From NCBI RefSeq assembly GCF_001984195.1, contig NZ_MTQN01000008.1, forward strand, positions 124,001-188,000: a stretch of 64,000 bases of DNA. The letters are read 5' to 3'. This stretch comes from Kribbella sp. ALI-6-A. GTDB lineage: Bacteria; Actinomycetota; Actinomycetes; Propionibacteriales; Kribbellaceae. This document shows, piece after piece, positions 40,001 through 47,986 of this stretch (position 1 is the stretch's first letter; each line of letters starts with the position of its first letter). The notes beneath the pieces are model-generated. The model saw only the letters and a list, made by a program, of their open reading frames with translations, searched no databases and had not been told where the DNA came from. Position numbers and translations under genes: made by a program.

Positions 40001-41944
40001 CGCGAGATGGGCCACGACTGCCAGAACGAGGACTTCACCGTCGTCGGGGTCGGCGACATGTCGGGTGACGTGTTCGGCAACGGGATGCTGCTGTCGGAGC
40101 ACATCCGGCTGGTCGCGGCGTTCGACCACCGGCACATCTTCCTCGACCCGGCTCCGGACGCGGCGACCTCGTTCGCGGAGCGGCGGCGGTTGTTCGAGCT
40201 GCCGCGTTCGTCGTGGGCCGACTACGACACCGCGCTGATCTCGGCCGGTGGTGGCGTCTACCCGCGCACCGACAAGGCGATCCCGATCACGCCCGAGGTG
40301 CGCGTCGCGCTCGGCCTGGAGGGCAGCCCGGCGACGCTGACGCCGGCCGAGCTGATGCAGGCGATCATCAAGGCACCGGTCGACCTGTTCTGGAACGGTG
40401 GCATCGGCACCTACGTGAAGGCGACCACCGAGTCGCACGCCGACGTCGGCGACAAGGCCAACGACGCGATCCGGATCAACGGGTCCGAGTTGCGCGCCCG
40501 CGCGGTCGGTGAGGGCGGCAACCTCGGCTTCACCCAGCTCGGCCGGATCGAGTACGCCGCCACCGGCGGCCGGATCAACACCGACTTCATCGACAACGTG
40601 GCCGGGGTGGACACCTCCGACCACGAGGTGAACATCAAGATCCTGCTCGACAAGGTGGTCGCCGACGGCGACCTGACCGAGAAGCAGCGCAACGACGTGA
40701 TCGCGTCGATGACCGAAGAGGTCGCCGCGCTGGTGCTCAAGAGCAACTACCGGCAGAACATCGGCCTGGCCAACGCCTCCGCGCAGGCCGCGGCTCTGAT
40801 GCACGTCCACCAGGACTGGGTCCGCCGGCTGGAGAAGCAGGGTCTGCTCGACCGGGAGCTGGAGTTCCTGCCGAGTGTCGCGGAGTTCAAGCGACGCAAG
40901 GCCGAGGGGCGTGGGCTGACCTCGCCCGAGCTGTCGGTGCTGATCGCCTACACCAAGATCGTGCTCGAGGCCGAACTGCTGAAGACCTCGCTGCCCGACG
41001 ACGACTTCCTGGCGCACAAGCTGATCAGCTACTTCCCGAAGGCGATCCAGGACCGGTTCGCCGAGCCGATGAAGTCGCACCAGCTGCGCCGGGAGATCAT
41101 CACCACCCAGGTGGTCAACGAGTTCGTCAACTCCTCCGGGATCACGGCGTTCCACCGGCTCTCGCTGGAGACCGGCGGCACCGCCGAGGACGTCGTGCGC
41201 GCCAACCTGGCCGCCTCGCGGATCTTCGCCCAGCCCGACCTGCTGGCGCTCAACGCCGACCTCGACAACGTGGTCGACGCCGAGACCCAGACCCGGATGC
41301 GCCTGGAGACCCGCACCCTGGTCGAGCGAGCCACCCGCTGGCTGGTGAGCAACCGGCGCCCCCCGATGGACATCGCGGAGCTCATCGAGTTCTTCACACC
41401 CGGCATCGCGAAGCTGACGACGGCATTGCCCGAGGTCCTGCGCGGCCGCGAGCTCGCTCTGTTCGAACAGCGCCGCGAAGCGCTCGTGAGCAAGGGAGTC
41501 CCGGCCGACTTCGCCACCCGCATCGCGGTCCTGCCCCCGGCGTACGCGGGTCTGGGAATCGTCGAAACGGCCGACCGCGACGACCTCGACATCCTGGAGG
41601 TCGCCAAGGTCCACTTCGCCCTCGGCGAGCGGCTGCAGTTGGGCCGTTTCCTCGAGCGCATCGTGGCCCTCCCACGCACGGACCGCTGGCAGACCATGGC
41701 CCGCGCCGCCCTCCGGGACGACCTGCACACGGTCCACGCCCGCCTGACGGCACAGGTTCTGGCCACCACGGACCCGACCGCGGAGCCCGAGGACCGCGTC
41801 ATCTCCTGGCAGGACCAGAACGAGGCAGCCCTGTCGCGCGCAGCCACGATGCTGGAGGAAATCGTCGAAACCGAAGGCCCGGAACTGGCCCACCTGTCGG
41901 TCGGGCTTCGCCTGGTCCGCACTTTGATGGGCAACCAGGCCTAG
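37073..41944 (+). CDS. gdh: NAD-specific glutamate dehydrogenase, 180-kDa class
   Basis: 1623 residues. This class, first purified from Streptomyces clavuligerus, deaminates glutamate to 2-oxoglutarate with NAD+. A long N-terminal regulatory half (ACT-like segments, [18 protein letters not shown]) precedes the catalytic core with [42 protein letters not shown] (Lys) and [22 protein letters not shown] (NAD-binding GxGDxxxD). The C-terminal ~450 residues are helical. ATG 37073 with GGTGGGGA fits the family N-terminus (MQxKLD); a leaderless GTG at 37007, five bases past TAATGT, would add 22 residues. A terminator follows. Confidence 0.93.
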   Translation: [1623 protein letters not shown]

Positions 41945-41957
41945 TACGTCGCGTTGT

Positions 41958-41988
41958 CGGTGGGTCCGGATCTCCTCCGGGCCCACCG
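41958..41988 (+). terminator. Terminator after gdh
   Basis: GGTGGGTCCGGA and TCCGGGCCCACC pair at 11 of 12 positions with a 5-base loop, extended by one C-G pair. It lies 13 bases after the stop. Confidence 0.75.
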
Positions 41989-42033
41989 GCTTCGCCTTTC
42001 GTTCATGGACTGACTCCTGGGGGGAGCGGACGG

Positions 42034-42975
42034 ATGCGCCGACCAACGGTGTGGCTGGCTTGCGCGATCGTGCTGATGGCGGCCGGCTGCGACTCCAGCC
42101 CGGAGCAACCTGCCCCGGATCGAACGGTTGCCGCACCGGCCCCCGCAACCCCTCAGCCGACGGGGAACGTGTGTGAGCGCGTACGCCCGACCCTGCCTGG
42201 CGACTGGAAGATCGAGGTCCAGCGGCCGACGATCAGCCCGATCGCCGACTCCTGCTGGCTGACCAGCACCACCGACCCGAAGAACCAATACCGGATCGCG
42301 GTCGGGGTGCTACCGCTGACCAGGCAGGACATCGCCGACTTCCGCAGAAATGCCGAACGCAGCATGAAGGAGGAGGGGTACGCAGCCAAAGCTGTCGACG
42401 CGGGGATCGGCGAGAACTCGTGGTCGGTGAACCCGGCTGTTCTCGGCCCGTGGTTGGTCTTCTTCAACGGCGGAAGGATGGTCAGAGTCGCTCAGGAGTC
42501 CTACGGTCCGGGCCAGCTCGCAGCCATCACCGCCGTCGCGAAGACGATCAACACCCTGCCCGGTGGACTTCCGGCCGCTCCGAAGATCGTCGGCCGCCCG
42601 GAGTGCGAGCGGGCGACCGCCGCCGCGGAAAAGGTCCTGGGCGGCAAGGCTCTGGCCCGCCGGGACGCGGTCGTCTACGGAAAAGTCACGTGCCAGTGGG
42701 GCTCTGCCCGCGCGGGTGTCGTCGTTCTCGCCGGCGGTCCGGCCTCCGAAGCGGCGACGAATTTCAGCATCGTGAAGTCCACCAGCACCAACCCGACACC
42801 CGACGCTCGGCGCGTCGACGTCGGTCAGGAGGCTTGGCAGCACGACGGCGGCGACCTGGTGTACCGGATCAGAAAGGACCTCTTCGTCTACATCACCTCG
42901 GTGACACTGTCGGCGAAAAAGTCCGCCGCGATCGTTGCCCTGGGCAAGGCGGTCATCCCGATCTACGACCGCTGA
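42034..42975 (+). CDS. Secreted lipoprotein, DUF3558-like
   Basis: 313 residues. Lipoprotein signal MRRPTVWLACAIVLMAAGC with lipidated Cys 19, then a Pro/Ala linker. The mature protein has two similar alpha/beta units, each starting near a Cys: NVCERVRPTLPGDWKIEVQRP...SCWLTS and PECERATAAAEKVLGG...VTCQWGS, with SFVNPA-like and YRIRKDLFVYITS strands. The Cys pairs probably form disulfides. This resembles actinobacterial DUF3558 lipoproteins, which are of unknown function. The ATG is near a GGGGGGAGCGGA site. It is followed by the 13-bp tandem array. Confidence 0.65.
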   Translation: MRRPTVWLACAIVLMAAGCDSSPEQPAPDRTVAAPAPATPQPTGNVCERVRPTLPGDWKIEVQRPTISPIADSCWLTSTTDPKNQYRIAVGVLPLTRQDIADFRRNAERSMKEEGYAAKAVDAGIGENSWSVNPAVLGPWLVFFNGGRMVRVAQESYGPGQLAAITAVAKTINTLPGGLPAAPKIVGRPECERATAAAEKVLGGKALARRDAVVYGKVTCQWGSARAGVVVLAGGPASEAATNFSIVKSTSTNPTPDARRVDVGQEAWQHDGGDLVYRIRKDLFVYITSVTLSAKKSAAIVALGKAVIPIYDR

Positions 42976-43057
42976 ACGACGTCGACTGCAGCGGGGGATC
43001 ACCGCACGGCAGATCCTTCGAATCGGTCGCGCACCCGCGTGCGTCGCCGATGTTGCC

Positions 43058-43699
43058 GCGCCCAACCCCAGCGCACGACCGCGGCGCCCGACCCCAGTGT
43101 CTGACTGCGGCGCCCGACGCCAGTGTCTGACTGCGGCGCCCGGCGCCGGCGCCCAATCCCAGTGCCCGACGCGGGCGCCCGACCCCAGTGTCTGATCGCG
43201 GTGCCCGACGCCGGTGCCCGACGCCGGCGCCTGATCGCGGTGCCCGACGCCGGTGCCCGACCCCAGCGCCCGATCGCAGCGCCCAATCCCAGCGCCCGAT
43301 CGCAGCGCCCAACCCCAGCGCCCAACCCCAGCGCCCGATCGCAGCGCCCGACGCCGGTGCCCATCCCCAGCGCCCGACCGCGGCGCCCGACGCCGGTGCC
43401 CGACCCCAGCGCCCGACCGCGGCGCCCGACGCCGGTGCCCGACCCCAGCGCCTGACCGCGGCGCCCGACGCCGGCGCGCAATCCCAGCGCCCGATCGCGG
43501 TGGTGCCCAACCCCAGCGCCCGATCGCAGCGCCCAACCCCAGCGCCTGACCGCGGCGCCCAACCCCAGCGCCCGACCGCGGCGCCTGATCGCGGCGCCTG
43601 ATCGCCGGCGCCCAATCCCAGTGCCCCGACGCGGGAGCCCAATCCCAGCGCCTGACCGCGGCGCCCGACGTCGGCGCCCGACGTCGGCGCCCGACGTCC
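43058..43699. repeat. 13-bp tandem repeat array, about 49 copies
   Basis: Units of the form GYGCCYRAYSSCR (for example GCGCCCGACCCCA, GCGCCCGATCGCA, GTGCCCGACGCCG) run head to tail over 642 bases, with only a few 1-3 base insertions (near 43501, 43604 and 43622). A few unit types alternate in higher-order blocks. Since 13 is not a multiple of three and the units lack stops, long but spurious ORFs open on both strands. It lies between the convergent lipoprotein and GntR genes. Confidence 0.92.
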
Positions 43700-43709
43700 G
43701 GGCGTGGTC

Positions 43710-44447
43710 TCACCGGTCGGAGACGATGACCTCGACGGAGTACTGGTCGGCGCGGTAGCAGTGGTCGCCGAACTCGACCGCCGAACCGTCCGCGTCGTAC
43801 GCGCTGCGCGTCATCGTGACCAGCGGTTCGGCCTTGGACATGTGCAGGGTTCGGCGTTCCTCCGCCGACGCGTTGCGGGCGCCGATTCGCTGCCGCGCGA
43901 CTGTTGGGCGGATCCCGCGGGCGCGCAGGACGGCGTACAGGCCTTCGGTGGTGAGCTGCTCCTGGGTGAGGTCGTTCATTGTCGGGGGCAACCAGTTGCG
44001 CAAGATCGCGAGCGGAACGTCGCCGGCGTAGCGGAGGCGGACGATGGCGACCAGCGGTGTGCCGGGTGGCAGGCCGAGCGCATCCGCGGCGCGATCGTCG
44101 TGGGCCGTGCAGTTGAGGGAGAGGACGTCCGTGCGCGGCGTCCGGCCCTCGCGTTCCAGGTCGTCGTACAGGCTGGTCAGCTCGGCCTTGCGGTGCACCA
44201 TCTGGTTCGCGACCGTGGTGCCGATGCCGCGGCGGCGGACCAGGAGTCCTTTGTTGACCAGCTCGGAGATCGCGCGCCGCACGGTGGGTCGCGACAGGCT
44301 GAGCCGGTCCGACATTGCGAGCTCGTTCTCGAACGGGTCGCCGGGGCGCAGGGTGCCGTCGGTGATCGCAGCCGTCAGCTGCTCGGCCAGCTGGTGGTAC
44401 AGCGGCACCGGGCTGGTCCGATCGATCTGAATCGGCAGGGCGGCCAT
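43710..44447 (-). CDS. GntR/HutC-type regulator with UTRA domain
   Basis: 245 residues. N-terminal winged helix (about 12-76): VPLYHQLAEQLTAAITDGTLRPGDPFENELAMSDRLSLSRPTVRRAISELVNKGLLVRRRGIGTTV. The UTRA ligand domain (about 95-240) has ELTSLYDDLEREGRTPRT and PLAILRNWLPP. It is divergent from the iolG-led inositol operon and is the likely repressor of it, responding to inositol or a breakdown intermediate (inference). A second, clearly paralogous regulator is at 62038, sharing ELTSLYDDL and RNWLPP. It starts at an ATG with weak ribosome site and ends 11 bases from the tandem array. Confidence 0.88.
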   Translation of the reverse strand: MAALPIQIDRTSPVPLYHQLAEQLTAAITDGTLRPGDPFENELAMSDRLSLSRPTVRRAISELVNKGLLVRRRGIGTTVANQMVHRKAELTSLYDDLEREGRTPRTDVLSLNCTAHDDRAADALGLPPGTPLVAIVRLRYAGDVPLAILRNWLPPTMNDLTQEQLTTEGLYAVLRARGIRPTVARQRIGARNASAEERRTLHMSKAEPLVTMTRSAYDADGSAVEFGDHCYRADQYSVEVIVSDR

Positions 44448-44666
44448 GGGCGGATGCTACCGAGGAACGTGCATATGTGTCGACGTGAAAATGTGCTTAC
44501 AAACTATTGACTCTCCCCGGCCGGGCCGGAAAGCTGGGCACGGCCACTGGCGCGAGACCGTCCGGGCGTCGTTCGCGATCCGTCGCGAGGCGCTCGTGCG
44601 GCGAGACAGTCGCGCGGCCGAGCTGCGAACGAGTTACAGATCGAGCGAACGAGAGGGCGGCCGCGG
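44448..44666. promoter_or_regulatory. Divergent promoter region of GntR and the iol operon
   Basis: 219 bases without a gene. An AT-rich island (about 44465-44512) holds direct repeats of ATGTG (in CATATGTGT and AAAATGTGC) and a TTGACT hexamer (44508-44513), a possible -35 element reading toward iolG. I see no long perfect palindrome. It is the natural place for the GntR operator, but the exact site cannot be fixed by eye. Confidence 0.4.
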
Positions 44667-45665
44667 ATGCGGATCGGGTTGGTCGGGGTCGGGCGGATCG
44701 GTGCGTTCCACGCGACGACGCTGAAATCGCTGCCGGCGGTCGAACAGGTGGTCGTCGCCGACGCCGACGCCACTCGCGCGGAGCTGACCGCGAAGGAGCT
44801 GGGGCTCGAGTTCGCGCCGGACGTGCCCTCGCTGCTGACCAGCGGGATCGATGGGCTGGTGATCGCCGCCGCGACCTCCGCGCACGCCGAACTCATCGCG
44901 GCCGCGGTCGCCGCGGGGATCACCACGTTCTGCGAGAAGCCGGTCGCTCTCGATCTGGCGGAGACGCAGCGGGTGGTCGAACTGGTCGAGGGCTCGGACG
45001 TACCGGTGCACATCGGCTTCCAGCGCCGCTTCGACGCCGGCTACCAGGCAGCCGCCGCGCAGGTCCGCTCCGGCGAACTCGGTTTCGTCCACCACATCCG
45101 CGCGAACACCAACGACGCCTTCCCGCCGCCGGCCGGCTACATCCCGACCAGCGGCGGCTTCTTCCGCGACTGCACGGTGCACGACTTCGACATCATCCGG
45201 TACGTCACCGGTCGCGAGGTGGTCAGCGTCTACGCGACCGGCGCCAACCGGGGTGAAGCCTTCTTCGGCGAGTACGGCGACGTCGACGCGGCCGCCGCGC
45301 TGCTCACGCTCGACGACAGCACCTTCGCCACCGTCAGTGGAACCCGCTACAACGCGGCCGGCCACGACGTCCGGATGGAGGTCCTCGGCAGCCTCGGCTC
45401 GATCGCGGTGGGCCTCGACGAACACACCGCGCTGCGCTCGGTCGAAGCCGGCGTCACCTTCCCCGGCGGCGAGCCGCACGCCACGTTCATGGACCGCTTC
45501 GGCCCGGCGTACGTCGCCGAACTGACCGCGTTCACGGAGGTCGTCGCCGGTACCCGCGAGGTCCCTTGCACCGTCCGGGACGCCCTGCAGGCCTTCCGCA
45601 TCGCCGACGCCTGTGAACTGTCCCGCAAGGAAAACCGAGTCGTTTTCCTGGACGCCGACACATGA
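44667..45665 (+). CDS. iolG: Inositol 2-dehydrogenase-like (Gfo/Idh/MocA)
   Basis: 332 residues. Rossmann start MRIGLVGVGRIGAFHA (GxGxxG), the catalytic Lys in FCEKPVALD, VHIGFQRRFDAGY, and the substrate-binding DCTVHDFDIIRYV. These features fit inositol 2-dehydrogenase, which oxidises myo-inositol to 2-keto-myo-inositol with NAD+, but Gfo/Idh/MocA enzymes vary in substrate. It is the first gene of the main inositol operon, 150 bases from the island of the divergent promoter. Its stop lies in ATGA that starts a repetitive ORF. Three further paralogous dehydrogenases are in the window. Confidence 0.85.
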   Translation: MRIGLVGVGRIGAFHATTLKSLPAVEQVVVADADATRAELTAKELGLEFAPDVPSLLTSGIDGLVIAAATSAHAELIAAAVAAGITTFCEKPVALDLAETQRVVELVEGSDVPVHIGFQRRFDAGYQAAAAQVRSGELGFVHHIRANTNDAFPPPAGYIPTSGGFFRDCTVHDFDIIRYVTGREVVSVYATGANRGEAFFGEYGDVDAAAALLTLDDSTFATVSGTRYNAAGHDVRMEVLGSLGSIAVGLDEHTALRSVEAGVTFPGGEPHATFMDRFGPAYVAELTAFTEVVAGTREVPCTVRDALQAFRIADACELSRKENRVVFLDADT

Positions 45666-46150
45666 TCACGACCGCCCGGACCAGGCCCCGACTGAGCGCG
45701 GTCAACGACCACCCGACGCTGACCGAGCGAGCCGGCGCCGCCTCGACACTGATTGAGCGAGCCGCCCAAGCTCCGGCGCTGATTGAGCGAGCCGGCCACA
45801 TCGCCACGCTGACCGAGACAGCCGGCGACGCCCCGGCGCTGACCGAGCGAGTTGGCGACACTCCGGCGCTGTCCCAGCGAGTTGGCGACGCCCCGGCGCT
45901 GATCGAGCGAGTTGGCGAGGCCCCAACGCTGACCGAGGGAGCCGGAGACATTCCAACGCTGACCGGGACAGCCGGCGACGGCCGGGCGTTGAGCAGCCGT
46001 CGAGCCGCGACGTACCCGGCGACGACACGCCATGCTGCCCCACACGCCCGCTCGGCATCGACCAAGACGAACCGACCCGGCGCTGATCCGGCGCCCACCA
46101 CGACGAACGACCCGACGAGTCGACACCTGAGGAGATCGGCCGATGAGTGA
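45662..46150 (+). CDS. Repetitive linker ORF between iolG and iolE (doubtful protein)
   Basis: A 162-codon frame that overlaps iolG by ATGA and iolE by eight bases. Its centre (45721-45990) is nine perfect-length 30-bp units coding imperfect decapeptides like LTERAGDAPA or LIERVGEAPT; the ends are Arg/Thr/Pro-rich. Third-position GC is clearly lower than in the flanking genes and no domain is recognisable, so it may be a translated spacer rather than a protein with its own job. Minus-strand frames through the same repeats look no better. If translated, it would carry ribosomes from iolG to iolE. Confidence 0.4.
   Translation: MITTARTRPRLSAVNDHPTLTERAGAASTLIERAAQAPALIERAGHIATLTETAGDAPALTERVGDTPALSQRVGDAPALIERVGEAPTLTEGAGDIPTLTGTAGDGRALSSRRAATYPATTRHAAPHARSASTKTNRPGADPAPTTTNDPTSRHLRRSADE
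45721..45990. repeat. Nine 30-bp tandem repeats
   Basis: Nine units of exactly 30 bases, consensus near (first base G) GACCGAGCGAGYYGGCGACGCCCCGGCGCT. Differences are scattered, and the reading frame is kept throughout since 30 is a multiple of three. Confidence 0.9.
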
Positions 46151-47045
46151 CGTAGCTGCCCGGATTGCCGGAGCCCCGATTTCCTGGGGTGTCTGCGAGG
46201 TTCCCGGCTGGGGCTGGCAGTACGACCCGGAGACCGTGCTGGCCGAGATGCGCGATGTCGGGATCGCGGCGACGGAGTTCGGGCCGGACGGGTTCCTGCC
46301 CGACGACCCGGCGGAGAAGGCGAAGACGCTCGCGGACCTCGGGCTGCGCGCGGTCGGCGGTTTTGTCCCGGTGGTGCTGCACGACCCGTTGCACGACCCG
46401 GTTCCCGAGGTCGCCCGTGCGCTCGAAGGCTTCGTCGCCGCCGGGGCTTCGACCCTCGTCATCGCCGCCGCGACCGGTTCGGACGGTTACGACGGCCGGC
46501 CCGTGCTCGACGACAGCGGCTGGGCGACCCTGCTGGCGAACCTCGACCGCCTGACCGAACTGGCCGCCGCCCAGAGCGTGCTCGCCACGATCCACCCCCA
46601 CGTCGGCACGATGATCGAGAACGCCGAGGACGTCCGCCGCGTCCTGACCGGCTCCACGATCGGGCTCACCCTCGACACCGGTCACCTGATGATCGGCGGC
46701 GTCGACCCCGTCGCCCTGACCCTCGAACACACCGCGCGGATCAAGCACACCCACCTCAAGGACGTCGACGCGTCGTGGGCCGCGAAGGTCCAGTCCGGCG
46801 AGGTCAGCTACACCGACGCGGTCCGGGAGGGGATGTACCGCCCGCTCGGTCAAGGCGACGTCGACCTGACCGCGATCGTCGGCGCTCTCGAGTCGTCGGG
46901 CTACCAAGGCTGGTACGTCCTCGAGCAGGACACCATTCTCCAGGAGCGGCCGACCGACGAAGGCCCGGTCGCGGACGTCCGTTCCAGCATCGCTCATCTG
47001 CGCCACCTCGCAGCCGGATCGGCCGTCGAAGGCGCGGTGGTCTGA
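46143..47045 (+). CDS. iolE: Inosose dehydratase-like protein
   Basis: 300 residues, xylose-isomerase-like TIM barrel. GAPISWGVCEVPGWGWQY at about 10-27 is the IolE opening; ATEFGPDGFLP, ATIHPHVGTMIENAEDV, LTLDTGHLMIGG and IKHTHLKDVDASWA supply the metal-binding Glu, His, Asp and His residues. It would dehydrate 2-keto-myo-inositol to the trihydroxycyclohexanedione. Its ATG overlaps the end of the repetitive linker ORF, and its TGA overlaps the ATG of iolC by one base (TGATG), so translation is coupled. The 52172 gene is a related barrel. Confidence 0.85.
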   Translation: MSDVAARIAGAPISWGVCEVPGWGWQYDPETVLAEMRDVGIAATEFGPDGFLPDDPAEKAKTLADLGLRAVGGFVPVVLHDPLHDPVPEVARALEGFVAAGASTLVIAAATGSDGYDGRPVLDDSGWATLLANLDRLTELAAAQSVLATIHPHVGTMIENAEDVRRVLTGSTIGLTLDTGHLMIGGVDPVALTLEHTARIKHTHLKDVDASWAAKVQSGEVSYTDAVREGMYRPLGQGDVDLTAIVGALESSGYQGWYVLEQDTILQERPTDEGPVADVRSSIAHLRHLAAGSAVEGAVV

Positions 47046-47986
47046 TGGTGGACGACGTACTGACCATCGGGCGGATCGGAGTCGACCTGTATCCGTTGCA
47101 GACCGGCACGCACCTGGAGGACGTCGAGAGCTTCGGCAAGTTCCTCGGTGGAAGCGCGACCAACGTCGCGGTGGCGGCGGCCAAGCACGGGCGCAAGGCG
47201 GCGGTGATCAGCCGGACCGGGAACGACCCGTTCGGCACCTTCATCCATCGCACCCTCCGTGAGCTCGACGTCGACGATCGGTTCGTCACCGGAGTCGACG
47301 GGCTGCCGACGCCGATCACCTTTTGCGAGATCTTCCCGCCGGACAACTTCCCCTTGTACTTCTACCGGTTCCCGAAAGCCCCGGACCTAGTGATCCATCC
47401 CGAGGAACTGGATCTGCAGGCGATCAAGGACGCCAAGATCTACTGGTCGACGGTGACCGGCCTGTCGGCCGAACCGAGCCGCTCGGCCCACTTCGCCGCC
47501 TGGGAAGCGCGTGAGCGCCGCCCGATCACGGTGCTCGACCTCGACTACCGTCCGATGTTCTGGGCCGATCCCAGCGAGGCGCACGAGCAGGTCAGCAAGG
47601 CCCTGGACCACTGCACGGTTGCCGTCGGCAACCGCGAGGAGTGCGAGGTCGCCGTCGGCGAGACCGACCCGGACAAGGCCGCCCAGGCGCTGCTCGACCG
47701 CGGCCTCGACCTGGCCGTGGTGAAGCAGGGACCCAAGGGAACGCTCGCCCGGACCCGGGACGAACGCGTCGAGGTGCCGCCCTTCCCGGTCGAGGTCGTC
47801 AACGGCCTCGGCGCGGGCGACGGTTTCGGCGGAGCCCTGTGTCATGGGCTGCTCGCCGGCTGGCCGCTCGAACGCGTCATCCGCTTCGCCAACACCGCAG
47901 GTGCCATCGTCGCCTCCCGTCTCGAGTGCTCCACCGCGATGCCCACCGAGTCCGAAGTCCTCACCCTGATGGGCGAAACCGCATGA
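47045..47986 (+). CDS. iolC: 5-dehydro-2-deoxygluconokinase
   Basis: 313 residues, ribokinase (PfkB) fold. VLTIGRIGVDLYPLQ at the start, FLGGSATNVAVAAAKHG (GG signature) and the ATP/catalytic motif NGLGAGDGFGGALCHGLL (catalytic Asp in GAGDGF). It phosphorylates 5-dehydro-2-deoxy-D-gluconate, the fifth step of inositol breakdown. It starts one base into the iolE stop and its own stop overlaps the next ATG (ATGA at 47983). Bacterial IolC can be fused to an aldolase-like domain; here the aldolase is a separate gene immediately downstream. Confidence 0.9.
   Translation: MVDDVLTIGRIGVDLYPLQTGTHLEDVESFGKFLGGSATNVAVAAAKHGRKAAVISRTGNDPFGTFIHRTLRELDVDDRFVTGVDGLPTPITFCEIFPPDNFPLYFYRFPKAPDLVIHPEELDLQAIKDAKIYWSTVTGLSAEPSRSAHFAAWEARERRPITVLDLDYRPMFWADPSEAHEQVSKALDHCTVAVGNREECEVAVGETDPDKAAQALLDRGLDLAVVKQGPKGTLARTRDERVEVPPFPVEVVNGLGAGDGFGGALCHGLLAGWPLERVIRFANTAGAIVASRLECSTAMPTESEVLTLMGETA

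Noticed and set aside
39488..42148. Long minus-strand frame (886 codons) opposite gdh
   Set aside because: Shadow of the glutamate dehydrogenase gene; no domain or start signal.
43123..43601. Plus-strand frames coding RRPTPVPDPSA-like repeats
   Set aside because: Product of 39-base frame rotation of the 13-bp repeat; no start signal and equal quality in all frames.
42310..43713. Minus-strand 467-codon frame through the 13-bp array
   Set aside because: Open only because the repeat unit lacks stops in every frame; it continues antisense through the lipoprotein gene.
45721..45990. CRISPR array
   Set aside because: Units are contiguous and similar along their whole length, with no unique spacers and no cas genes nearby.
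45532..46101. Minus-strand frame with SVSVGASPTRSISAG-like repeats
   Set aside because: Reverse reading of the 30-bp repeats; it runs into iolG antisense and has no ribosome site.
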